Assembly: GCF_010667685.1 (NCBI RefSeq)
Contig: NZ_WHZW01000011.1
Location: 1 to 64,000 of the forward strand
Length of the DNA stretch: 64,000 nucleotides
Origin: Bifidobacterium aerophilum
GTDB taxonomy: Bacteria > Actinomycetota > Actinomycetes > Actinomycetales > Bifidobacteriaceae
Direction of reading: 5' to 3'
Below, in pieces: positions 47,901 to 56,070 of the stretch. A model generated the notes under the pieces. It did not search any database. It was not told the DNA's origin and was given only the letters and a program-made list of their open reading frames with translations. Numbering within the stretch: position 1 is the stretch's first letter; every line of letters starts with the position of its first letter. A program made the translations under genes and the position numbers.

Positions 47901-49760
47901 TACCAGTATGATGTGCCGCAGGCCGAACGCAGCACGCAGCTGCTGTCGATGGACCCGGACGTGCTGGAACGGCTGCTCGGCACCACCGACATGTCCGCGG
48001 TGCTTGATCCCGAGGCGATCGCGGAAGTCGAACGGCAGGTCGCCGGACATTCGTTCTGGAACGAACTGGACGAACACGACATCGACGGTCGGGTTGCCCG
48101 CTACGCCAAAACCCATGGGCCATTCACCGCGGATCAGATGATAGCCGACCTGCACATCGCCGCCGACGATGCCGTGCATGCATTGGACGGGCTCAAACAA
48201 CGCGGCGAACTACTGACAGGCACGTTCGTCACCGGCATCACGGATACGCAATGGCTGCACAGGGACATCTTCCGGCGCATTCGCGCCCGCTCGCTCGCCA
48301 AGGCCCGCGCAGCCGTCAAACCGGTAGCGCCATCGGTCTTCCAGTCGTTCCTGCTTGACCGTCAGGGCGTAGGGCCGGTCGGGGGAGCGCGCTGGCAGGG
48401 AACGGACGGCCTGATGCGTGTCATCGAGCAGCTTGAGGGCATCTCACTGCCGTTGACGGTGTGGGAATCCTCGGTGTTTCCCTCACGGGTGGGGGATTAC
48501 GCGCCGGCCATGTTGGACGAACTGGTCGCCGGCGGGGATGTCATATGGACAGGCGACAAAGGTGCGGACGCCAAGACCGGCGAACCGGGCCGGATCGTCT
48601 TCCATCCCGCCGATTCGAGCCTGTGCGGACAGACCATGAAGGAAAGAAACGACGCCTGCTCCGACGCACGAGGATCGCAATCGGAAAACGAATCCCTGAC
48701 CATACCCGAAGCCATCCTTGCGGCGTTGTCATCCGGCGGAGCCTACCGGGCCGACCAGTTGGCGCAGCTCGCACGGGAGCACTGGAACGAAGCCGGTACG
48801 GTCACCGTCGATCCGGATACCGGAGAGATCATTCCGCAGGCATGGTCGCGGCAGCAGTTCGAGGAGGCCCTCTGGTCGCTCGTCTGGCAAGGCAAGGTCA
48901 CCAACAGCTCACTGAATCCGGTGCGCGCATTGTCTATGGGAGCCACGCAGGCACGTACTCCCGCGCGCACATCCAGACGGCTTACCCGGATCCGTCCCCG
49001 CATGCCCATGACGCTTGGCGGACTCTGGTCGGCCGTCACGCACGAGCCGTTCCCCGAAGCGGACGATTGCACGGCCGGCGGCGGACGGGTGACGATGCCG
49101 CAGATGTCCGCCGCGCTCGCCGACGATGGTTCGGCCTCGCCCGAACGCCGGGCCATCGCACAAGTGGACACACTGCTTGACCGGTATGGCGTCATCGCGC
49201 AGCCGCTGGTCGAACGGGACGGCATCGAAGGCGGATTCTCCGGATTGTACCCGGTACTCAAACGCATGGAGGAACATGGGCTGCTGACGCGCGGCATGTT
49301 CGTCACCGGTTTCGGCGCCGCCCAGTTCGCAGCCGCGGACACCGTGAACATGCTGCGTGAAGGCGCCGGGCAATGGCACAGCCGATCAAGCATCGTGCTG
49401 GACGCCACCGACCCGGCCAACCTCATCGGATCCGTCATCGCATGGCCTGCCGGCAGCGGTCGTCCGACGCGCAGGACCGGCACCATGATCGTGCTGCACC
49501 ATGGCAGGCCGGCGCTCTACGCCGCCGTCCGCGCCCACCATCTGATCACCTTCGAACAAGACGAGGCCGTGCTGCGTTCCGTCTGCGCCGAACTCGTCTA
49601 TGTCCTGCAGCGACTCATGGATCTGCCAGGCGCATTGTCCAACGGCATCACCCTTTCCGACGTCAATGGAGAGCCGCTGACCCGGCATGGCGAGATCGCC
49701 CGTCTCCTGCATGCAGCCGGATTCGTCCCATGCCCGCAAGGCATGAGGCTGTACCGCTAA
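44949..49760 (+). CDS. lhr: ATP-dependent helicase Lhr
   Basis: A 1603-residue superfamily-2 helicase that moves 3' to 5' and unwinds DNA and RNA:DNA hybrids; in mycobacteria it is induced by DNA damage. Motifs in order: Q-like region at the start (FSEPTRAWFKHAF), Walker A APTGSGKT near residue 37, DEVH in VIVDEVHAL, then SLELGIDMGSVDLVIQ and QRVGRADHR of the second RecA fold. Winged-helix and Lhr core domains follow, and a long C-terminal half matches the Lhr-CTD. It is about 100 residues longer than the mycobacterial protein, through insertions of low-complexity sequence (around residues 70-95 and 290-340). The ATG at 44949 fits a leaderless start. Confidence 0.93.
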   Translation: MYECLDLFSEPTRAWFKHAFAEPTDAQQTAWPAIRSGKNVLVIAPTGSGKTLSAFLSAIDRLMERQTSRSTPETDPAAKSSSGSSTVDRDKRRTSRKGVTVLYVSPLKALAVDVAKNLQAPLDGIAAQCEAMGLRMPNITVAARSGDTTPQERRAIAAHPPDILVTTPESLYLLLTSKARRILKTVDTVIVDEVHALAGTKRGAHLALSLERLDLLTARPAQRIGLSATVNPPREAARFLGGIQPVTIVNPGNDPAMDLRVIEPLQSMRDLQSANVSSRAGGVETRPATAPRISGVTPAMQRLAERRGLSGTAHDDATSMGTSDGQAMGRDSVDLTGAAGDRTSGSVWPVVERSILDEILTHHTTLVFVNSRGLAERLTARLNDRYADMRGTGRELASPEGREGFAKHYDAVVGSTTMLVQSHEPGDVIAMAHHGSVSKDRRKQIEEQLKRGRLRCVVATSSLELGIDMGSVDLVIQIAPPLSVASGLQRVGRADHRVGGVSHALFYPLTREQIIGMAAGIESMKAGALEPLAIPRNPLDILAQQTVAAAAMGDLRPDEWYETVRRAAPFNELTRDMFDAVMGMMTGAYNSEDFSAFRPPLMWNREDDIISARPGAQRLAVTSGGTIPDRGLYTVVLPEADAGKGPRRVGELDEEMVYESRVGDVITLGTSTWQIQEITRDRVVVIPAPGRTARLPFWHGEGNGRDYGFGKAKGRFIRDILRGLPDAMPTPIRSGDTGEDTSTDGRPHFDTGTERRLRGDGLDDNAVDNLAALLAEQRAATGTIPSDRDLVIERCPDEEGDWRIIVHSPFGRRVHEPWAMAITNRLKQRYGFDGQAYAADDGIVIRLPDGEGTIPVQELVRFDPDELQRIIETQVGESVLFAARFRECAARSLFLPRTEPGKRVPLWQQRLRAAQLLNAARTRRNFPLLLETARECLQDVYDLPALREIMTGLNAGIITLHVVDTQTPSPLAENLLFGFVGAVMYQYDVPQAERSTQLLSMDPDVLERLLGTTDMSAVLDPEAIAEVERQVAGHSFWNELDEHDIDGRVARYAKTHGPFTADQMIADLHIAADDAVHALDGLKQRGELLTGTFVTGITDTQWLHRDIFRRIRARSLAKARAAVKPVAPSVFQSFLLDRQGVGPVGGARWQGTDGLMRVIEQLEGISLPLTVWESSVFPSRVGDYAPAMLDELVAGGDVIWTGDKGADAKTGEPGRIVFHPADSSLCGQTMKERNDACSDARGSQSENESLTIPEAILAALSSGGAYRADQLAQLAREHWNEAGTVTVDPDTGEIIPQAWSRQQFEEALWSLVWQGKVTNSSLNPVRALSMGATQARTPARTSRRLTRIRPRMPMTLGGLWSAVTHEPFPEADDCTAGGGRVTMPQMSAALADDGSASPERRAIAQVDTLLDRYGVIAQPLVERDGIEGGFSGLYPVLKRMEEHGLLTRGMFVTGFGAAQFAAADTVNMLREGAGQWHSRSSIVLDATDPANLIGSVIAWPAGSGRPTRRTGTMIVLHHGRPALYAAVRAHHLITFEQDEAVLRSVCAELVYVLQRLMDLPGALSNGITLSDVNGEPLTRHGEIARLLHAAGFVPCPQGMRLYR

Positions 49761-49785
49761 ACCGGCTGTCCTGCCGAACGAACCG

Positions 49786-52515
49786 TCATGCGACGAACGT
49801 GATCGGCGCGGACAGGTCGACGCCCGACCCGTCGCGACGCATGTCCGGTGCCGGAAGCGCCACCGGGGAGCCGGCCTCGGTGGAGGCATGCAGCGGGTAT
49901 GCGCCCACCCAGGCGAGGATCAGCGTGTTCTGTCCCTTGAGGAAACGCTGCGAGCGCACGCCACCCGTGCCGCGTCCCTTGGCCGGATACAGTTCGAACG
50001 GCGTGATCTTCGCCGAACCGTTCTCCGTGCCGGCCAGAGCGTCCTTGTCCCCCGCGACGGTCAGCACCACCGTACCGGAGCCACAAGCGGCATCGTCCCC
50101 GTCGCCATCCGTCCATGCGATCCTGCCGGCCGGCACCACGTTGAACGACAACGCCACGCAATCGGCGGCCAGACGAATGCCGGCCATGCCGCCAGCCGTA
50201 CGTCCCTGCGGGCGTACGTTCCTCGCCTCGAACGTCAGCAGCGAGGAATCCGACGACACGAACACCAGACGGTCGTCATCGGCGGCATCCGCGGCGAACA
50301 GCACCTGATCGTCATCCTTGAGGTCGATCACGTTCCACGAATCCATCGTGGTCGGCGCCTCGCGGTTCCAACGCTTCACCACGCCGCCGCGCGTGCCGAT
50401 CGCCAACGGCGGCAGTTCGGTCAGCGCATTGCCGTCCGTGTCGCGGCCGGCCGCGAACTCGGGCTGCTCCACGCCGTTCAACGTGCCGGTCATCGCCACG
50501 GCCGCCACCACGTGTTCGCCATGTACCGGATCGGTGCTTTCGGTCATGCCGATCAGCTCGTCCGCACGCACCCCTCCGGTCACGCTCAGCGATTCGGCCG
50601 CGGGCAGTGACGGCAGCTCCACCACGTGGGCCAGCACCAATCGTCCGGCCGACGTGACCAGACCGTACGACGAACGTGTGGACGTGCGGATGATCGAGAC
50701 GATCTGGTCGTCCGGCTTGCGGGCATCCGTTGCGGACCGGGCCTCCCACACGTCCCATGCGGCCGGAGACGTACGTGCGATCAGCCCGGATGCACTCAGC
50801 ATCACCACGCACGGTTCGTCGTCGATCTGCAATGCGGCCGCGGCAACCGCCGCGCCTTCCTCCCCGGCCTTCTTCGCGGCGGCAGCGGCGGCGGCCACAT
50901 CGGCCGCCGCGGAGGACAGTCGCGTCGCGGTACGGGCCGCTTCCAAAGCGGCCGACGACGTGGCGTCATCACCATGCGCGGCCACCGGGGTAAGCGTGCC
51001 GTCCGGTCCCTCGTCCAGCAGCACCGTGCGCCGCGGCGAGCCATACGTGGCCACGGCTTCGTCCATCTCGCGGACCACCACGCGGTCCAGCTCCTCGGCG
51101 GACGCGAGGATGCGTTCCAGTTCCTCGATGCGCTGCTTGAGATCGTCGCGTTCCGCCTCAAGCTCGATGCGGCTCATCTTCGTAAGCCGGCGCAGGCGTA
51201 GGTCAAGAATGTACTGCGCCTGGATGTCATCGAGGTCGAACACCGCGATCAGTCGGCTCTTCGCCGCATCCGCATCCTCGGAGGTGCGGATCACCTGGAT
51301 CACCTCGTCGATGTCGAGCAGGGCCAGCAACAGGCCTTCGACCAGATGCAGCCGCTCCAGCGCCTTCCTGCGCCGGAACTCGCTGCGCCGGCGCACCACA
51401 ACGCGCCGGTGGTCGATCCATACCGAAAGCATCTCCTTCAAGCCCATCGTGTGCGGGCGTCCGTCCACCAACGCCACGTTGTTCATCGTGAAGTTGTCCT
51501 GCAGCGGCGTGTTGCGGAACAGCTGCGCGAGCACCGCGTTCGGATCGAACCCGGTCTTCACCTCGATCACCAGACGCGTGCCGTTATGCCGGTCCGTCAG
51601 ATCGATCGCGCCCGAAATGCCTTCGAGCTTATGGTTCTTCACGCCTTCGGAAATGCGCTCGAGCACGCGTTCGGGGCCGACCATATACGGCAGTTCGGTC
51701 ACCACGATGGCCTTCTTGCGGGCCGTCACGTTCTCGATATGCGTCTTCGAACGGGTCGTCAGCGATCCGCGGCCCGTCGCGTACGCCTCGCGTATGCCGT
51801 CGCGCCCGATGATGATGCCGCCGCCCGGCCAATCCGGTCCCGGCACGTAGCGCATGAGCTCTTCGAGCGAGGCCGTCGGATACTTCATGAGGTGCTTCGC
51901 CGCAGCCACCACCTCGCCGAGGTTATGGGTCGCCATGTTCGTGGCCATGCCCACCGCGATGCCCGAGCCGCCATTGACCAGCAGGTTCGGGATCGCCGCC
52001 GGCAGCACGGTCGGCTCCTTGAGCTTGTTGTCGTAGTTCGGCGTGAAGTCGACGGTATCCTCATCGATATCGGCGTTCATGCCGAGCGCCGCCGGGGCGA
52101 GACGCGCCTCCGTGTAACGCGATGCGGCCGGCCCGTCGTCGAGCGAACCGAAATTGCCATGGCCGTCCACCAACGGCAGGCGCATCGCGAACGGCTGGGC
52201 GAGACGCACCATCGCCTCGTAGATCGCCGAATCGCCATGCGGATGCAGCTTGCCCATCACCTCGCCGACCACGCGCGCCGACTTCATGTACGGACGGTCC
52301 GGGGTGAGGTTCATCTGGCCCATCTGATAGACGATGCGCCGCTGCACCGGCTTCATGCCGTCGCGCGCATCGGGCAGGGCGCGCGCGTAGATCACCGAAT
52401 ACGCGTATTCGAGGAACGATTTGCTCATCTCCTCGTTCAACGGCGTCTCGACGATATGCTCCTTGACCGTGCGCAGATCATAGGCGGGCTGTGCCGGCTT
52501 GCGATGCGATGCCAT
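49786..52515 (-). CDS. parC: DNA topoisomerase IV subunit A (ParC/GyrA type II topoisomerase)
   Basis: A 909-residue breakage-reunion subunit that partners ParE to separate linked chromosomes. The catalytic tyrosine lies in [12 protein letters not shown] near residue 135, the quinolone-resistance region in [17 protein letters not shown], and the winged helix starts [13 protein letters not shown]. The C-terminal 400 residues form the beta-pinwheel, with a 50-residue Ala/Glu-rich insertion (around residues 525-575). There is no clear GyrA-box (QRRGGRG), which favours ParC over GyrA. A GGGGAG ribosome site precedes the ATG. It is convergent with lhr and divergent from the phosphodiesterase gene. 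Confidence 0.9.
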   Translation of the reverse strand: MASHRKPAQPAYDLRTVKEHIVETPLNEEMSKSFLEYAYSVIYARALPDARDGMKPVQRRIVYQMGQMNLTPDRPYMKSARVVGEVMGKLHPHGDSAIYEAMVRLAQPFAMRLPLVDGHGNFGSLDDGPAASRYTEARLAPAALGMNADIDEDTVDFTPNYDNKLKEPTVLPAAIPNLLVNGGSGIAVGMATNMATHNLGEVVAAAKHLMKYPTASLEELMRYVPGPDWPGGGIIIGRDGIREAYATGRGSLTTRSKTHIENVTARKKAIVVTELPYMVGPERVLERISEGVKNHKLEGISGAIDLTDRHNGTRLVIEVKTGFDPNAVLAQLFRNTPLQDNFTMNNVALVDGRPHTMGLKEMLSVWIDHRRVVVRRRSEFRRRKALERLHLVEGLLLALLDIDEVIQVIRTSEDADAAKSRLIAVFDLDDIQAQYILDLRLRRLTKMSRIELEAERDDLKQRIEELERILASAEELDRVVVREMDEAVATYGSPRRTVLLDEGPDGTLTPVAAHGDDATSSAALEAARTATRLSSAAADVAAAAAAAKKAGEEGAAVAAAALQIDDEPCVVMLSASGLIARTSPAAWDVWEARSATDARKPDDQIVSIIRTSTRSSYGLVTSAGRLVLAHVVELPSLPAAESLSVTGGVRADELIGMTESTDPVHGEHVVAAVAMTGTLNGVEQPEFAAGRDTDGNALTELPPLAIGTRGGVVKRWNREAPTTMDSWNVIDLKDDDQVLFAADAADDDRLVFVSSDSSLLTFEARNVRPQGRTAGGMAGIRLAADCVALSFNVVPAGRIAWTDGDGDDAACGSGTVVLTVAGDKDALAGTENGSAKITPFELYPAKGRGTGGVRSQRFLKGQNTLILAWVGAYPLHASTEAGSPVALPAPDMRRDGSGVDLSAPITFVA

Positions 52516-52655
52516 GCGTACGTGCTCCCCACTTGTGTCGATGGAACTGATGACCCTGACAAGATGCCGGCGCGAATGGCCGACAACCGCACCATACTAT
52601 CGAAACCGCACGTCAACACGCACATTTGTTCGCCCCGCAGTGATTGAATGGAGGC

Positions 52656-53906
52656 ATGAGTGTGGATGTCCCGGATATGGAAGAACTGCTGCGATTCACG
52701 TCCGTCGCGCGATACGGAGACCGTGATCCCGTTTGTCCGGACGGCAAGACGGACGGCCGGCCGCGGCGCGGGGGAGCGCTGCACCTGTCCGCGCTCCTGC
52801 CCGCGATCTCCTCGGCGATCGGATATCCCGTGGCCACCGCCGTGCATCGCGACCCGTCGGCGCTGCAGGCCGCGCTTTCGCTTCCCTCGGCGCGTTCCGC
52901 GATCGTCGTGCTCGTGGACGGCCTCGGTTACTGGAACCTCGCCATGCGTCTCGGCCACGCCCCTTATCTGCGCTCGTTGATGAACGAGTCCGTCAACCGG
53001 CGTCCGATCGCGACATGCGCGCCCAGCACCACGACGGCCGCGATGGCCACGTTCGGCACCGGCACCTGTCCGGGGCTGACCGGCATGGCCGGCTACACGC
53101 AGCTCAACCCCCTCACCGGCAAACTCTCCCAACTCATCCAGTTCACCGACGCGATCGCCCCCGCCGACCTGCAGCGCCAGCCCACCGTATTCGAACTGCT
53201 CCGCAGGCAGGATGTGCGCGTCACCAGCTGCGGCCTGCCGAAATTCAGGGATTCGCCGCTGACCGAGGCGGCGTTGCGCGGGCCGGACTACATCGGCGCC
53301 GTCACGCCACGGGATCGTGTGATGGCTGCCTGCGACGCCGCGAAAACACCCGGTCTGACGTACCTGTACATCCGGGACGCGGACAAGACCGGGCATGGGG
53401 ACGGATGGGATTCCGACAAATGGATCGCCGTGTTCGAACGTATCGACGCCCAGCTGGCATTGCTGAAACGCGCCGCGCCATCCGGCACGCTGATCGTCGT
53501 CACCGCCGACCACGGCATGATCACGACCGATCCGGACCAGCGGATCGACATCGCCGAGGAACCGGAACTTGCGCGGGGAGTGCGCATGGTGGGCGGCGAG
53601 CCACGCTCGCTCATGCTGTATGCGCAGGCCGACGAGCCGGCGGAAGCCATCGCCGAACGGTGGCGTCGGAGACTGGGAAACATGGCGGTGGTGCGCACCA
53701 AGGACGAGGCTGTCGGACAGGGTCTGTTCGGTCCCGTCGAGGAACGCGTGCGTGCGATGCTCGGCGACGTGATCGTTTCCGCGACCCATGCGGCCACGAT
53801 CGTGGATTCGCGCATCCAATCCGACAAGGCCACGCGTTTGCCCAGCGTGCATGGGTCGCTCAGCTTGCTCGAATCCGACATTCCCTGTCTGATCGACATG
53901 GCGTGA
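52656..53906 (+). CDS. Alkaline phosphatase superfamily nucleotide pyrophosphatase/phosphodiesterase
   Basis: A 416-residue metal-dependent phosphohydrolase. The first metal aspartate is in VVLVDGLGYWN, the nucleophile threonine in CAPSTTTAAMATFGTG, and further metal ligands in DADKTGHGDGWDSD and TADHGM. These match the nucleotide pyrophosphatase/phosphodiesterase branch. No signal peptide is seen, so it is presumably cytosolic. The ATG at 52656 follows GGAGG by only one base, and TTGAAT lies 12 bases upstream, so it may be leaderless. It sits between parC and sepH, a usual actinobacterial order. Substrate unknown. Confidence 0.88.
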   Translation: MSVDVPDMEELLRFTSVARYGDRDPVCPDGKTDGRPRRGGALHLSALLPAISSAIGYPVATAVHRDPSALQAALSLPSARSAIVVLVDGLGYWNLAMRLGHAPYLRSLMNESVNRRPIATCAPSTTTAAMATFGTGTCPGLTGMAGYTQLNPLTGKLSQLIQFTDAIAPADLQRQPTVFELLRRQDVRVTSCGLPKFRDSPLTEAALRGPDYIGAVTPRDRVMAACDAAKTPGLTYLYIRDADKTGHGDGWDSDKWIAVFERIDAQLALLKRAAPSGTLIVVTADHGMITTDPDQRIDIAEEPELARGVRMVGGEPRSLMLYAQADEPAEAIAERWRRRLGNMAVVRTKDEAVGQGLFGPVEERVRAMLGDVIVSATHAATIVDSRIQSDKATRLPSVHGSLSLLESDIPCLIDMA

Positions 53907-53999
53907 TGCAGCCGACCGTGCAGGACGCCAACACGGTCTATGGTTTCGGGATCCGGACCTGAGACCGATATCGTCTGAGTCTGAGCTTGTATCGGGGGG

Positions 54000-55085
54000 C
54001 TACTCGCCGAACAGGATCTCGTCCCAGCTGGGCACTGCGGAACGTCCCGAACGCCGTTTCGCAGGCTTGACGACGGGCTTGCCGCCGGTATCGTCGCGCG
54101 CGTCCGCCGCGCCGCCATCCGACGGGCCCGCCTGTTCGCCGTCGTTCGCGCGTTCCGGGGATGACGGCTGCTGCTGCGTCGCGGATGCCGCGTGATCCGC
54201 GACCGTATGGCTTGGCGACAATGCGGAAACGGACACCGTGGACGCCGCAGGTTGCTCCGCGACGACGTCGTTGCCGTCCGTCGTGCTTCCATTCGCGTTT
54301 CCGGGCCTCCATGTGATCGGCTGAAGCGGCGCCACCGCCATCGAACCGGCCGGATCGGCCGCGTCGCCGTTGGTCCCGCCCCATTGCGCCACCGCGCGTT
54401 CGATGCGCGCGGAACGGATCGAATCGCCCGGAAGACTCAACGACAGAGCGAGATCGCCGTCGGCCGACGCGGTGTCTGCGGACGACGGGGCGGCGTCCCC
54501 GGCCGTCCGCAGGCCGAACAGCTGCTTCGCCGCCGCGTTGACGCAGACCACGGCGTTGTCGTGCATGTTCCATGTCCACTCGGCGCGCACCTCGCGCCCT
54601 GCGGAACGGAAACGGGCGACGATCCGCCACGGTTCCAGACCACGTCTCGTCGCCTGCCAGCTCAACGTCTCCATGCCGATGCGTGCGGTGGCCAACGTGC
54701 GTTCGATCAGCTCCGCCGTCGTACGCATGCGGCTGTCCTTCGGGGCGGGCACCGCAAGGAACTGCTCGATCGCGTATTGCTTCTCGGTCTCCACCGCGGC
54801 GGAGAACCGGCGCACCAGAGCCTCGCCCAAGCCGTAGCGTTCGGCGACCTTCGATGGGTCCGCGCCCGCGCGGATCAACGCCTGAATCTGTGAGATCGGC
54901 AGGGTGCCGGCCGTTTGAGGCTGCGGCCGACCGGATTCCGAACGTATCTGCTTGGCCTCCAGTATGGCGCGTTCCAGCGTGTCGTCGACATGCACCGCAA
55001 ATCTCAGGTTGCCGACCGCGAACACGAGGTTGCCCGCGTCGTCGACATGGTCGAAACGGGCCTGTTCAAGCGGATTCTCAGGCAT
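54000..55085 (-). CDS. sepH: Septation protein SepH
   Basis: A 361-residue actinobacterial cell-division protein (DUF3071) that binds FtsZ and stimulates its assembly. The N-terminal domain begins MPENPLEQARFDHVDDAGNLVF and contains a helix-turn-helix-like stretch, LPISQIQALIRAGADPSKVAERYGLG, matching the FtsZ-interacting fold. The family motif EQFLAVPAP and a WxW segment (ATRRGLEPWRIVARF) follow. The C-terminal half is Ala/Ser/Asp-rich and disordered, ending in VPSWDEILFG, the usual SepH tail. The ATG at 55085 is preferred to one three codons upstream. It diverges from the DUF4193 gene. Confidence 0.9.
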   Translation of the reverse strand: MPENPLEQARFDHVDDAGNLVFAVGNLRFAVHVDDTLERAILEAKQIRSESGRPQPQTAGTLPISQIQALIRAGADPSKVAERYGLGEALVRRFSAAVETEKQYAIEQFLAVPAPKDSRMRTTAELIERTLATARIGMETLSWQATRRGLEPWRIVARFRSAGREVRAEWTWNMHDNAVVCVNAAAKQLFGLRTAGDAAPSSADTASADGDLALSLSLPGDSIRSARIERAVAQWGGTNGDAADPAGSMAVAPLQPITWRPGNANGSTTDGNDVVAEQPAASTVSVSALSPSHTVADHAASATQQQPSSPERANDGEQAGPSDGGAADARDDTGGKPVVKPAKRRSGRSAVPSWDEILFGE

Positions 55086-55234
55086 GCGCACCACTTTCCT
55101 CGTCCAAAGGGCTGTCGTTCTCTATTGTGCCCCACGTGTCGTATTTTACGAGTATTTCGAATCGCGTATCCTACGTCGGGTAAAAGTCATGTATTCTATG
55201 GCGCAGAAGAAACCACTTCGACGAAAGGAACACG

Positions 55235-55528
55235 ATGGCTCAGGATTACGATTCCCCTCGTAACAAGGACGAGGACGAGGAGTCGCTGCAGGCGCTCGGC
55301 AAGGGATCGCAGAACTCCTCAAGCGACATCGACGACGATGAGAACGCCATCGCCGAGGATTATGAGCTGCCCGGCGCCGACCTGAGCAACGAGGACGCCT
55401 CGGTGACCGTCATCCCGATGCAGGGAGACGAGTTCATCTGCTCCGAATGCTATCTGGTCAAGCACCGCAGCCAGCTCGCATACACCACCGAAGACGGCCA
55501 GCCGGTCTGCAAGGAGTGCGCCGCCTGA
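55235..55528 (+). CDS. DUF4193 family zinc-ribbon protein
   Basis: A 97-residue conserved actinobacterial protein. The first 60 residues are strongly acidic; the C-terminus has two CxxC knuckles (CSEC and CKEC, 20 residues apart), which should bind one zinc ion. It resembles small proteins that touch RNA polymerase or ribosomes, but no role is proved. GAAAGGA lies before the ATG. The dut start codon overlaps its stop codon by one base, so the two are coupled. It starts 149 bases from sepH on the other strand. Confidence 0.88.
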   Translation: MAQDYDSPRNKDEDEESLQALGKGSQNSSSDIDDDENAIAEDYELPGADLSNEDASVTVIPMQGDEFICSECYLVKHRSQLAYTTEDGQPVCKECAA

Positions 55529-56004
55529 TGGCGATCGACGAGACCTACAACGAACCGGAAACCGTCGAGGTGCTGGTCAAATCCCTCGACCCCGATCATC
55601 CGGCCGAACTGTTCTACGCCCATGCCGGCGACGCCGGCGCCGACCTCATCACCACCGAGGCCGTGACGCTCAAGCCGTTCCAGCGGGCGCTGGTGCCCAC
55701 CGGCGTGGCGATCGCATTGCCGGCAGGCTACGTCGCGCTTGTCCACCCGCGTTCCGGGCTTGCCGTCAAGCGAGGCGTCACCGTGCTCAATGCCCCCGGC
55801 ACCGTCGACGCGGGCTACCGCGGCGAGATCAAGGTGCCCCTGATCAACCTCGACCCCGAGCGCACCGTCGAATTCCGGCCCGGCGACCGCATCGCCCAGC
55901 TGGTCATCCAGCGGTACGCCGAGGCGACGTTCATCCCCGCGGCCGTCCTGCCCGGTTCGGACCGCGCCGAACGAGGCTTCGGCTCGACGGGAGTCGCGTC
56001 ATAA
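55528..56004 (+). CDS. dut: Deoxyuridine 5'-triphosphate nucleotidohydrolase
   Basis: A 158-residue dUTPase that converts dUTP to dUMP, keeping uracil out of DNA. All five trimer motifs are visible: GDAGADLI, PRSGLAVKRG, VDAGYRGEIK (with the catalytic Asp), RIAQLVIQ and the C-terminal glycine-rich arm RGFGSTG. The ATG at 55528 overlaps the TGA of the DUF4193 gene; the frame is open further upstream but only across that gene. It is followed by rel after 66 bases. Confidence 0.96.
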   Translation: MAIDETYNEPETVEVLVKSLDPDHPAELFYAHAGDAGADLITTEAVTLKPFQRALVPTGVAIALPAGYVALVHPRSGLAVKRGVTVLNAPGTVDAGYRGEIKVPLINLDPERTVEFRPGDRIAQLVIQRYAEATFIPAAVLPGSDRAERGFGSTGVAS

Positions 56005-56070
56005 GGCGTCGCTCCCGGCCGGGGCGGCGGATCGAGTAGTATAAACACATACACAAGGGCAGGTGGGATC

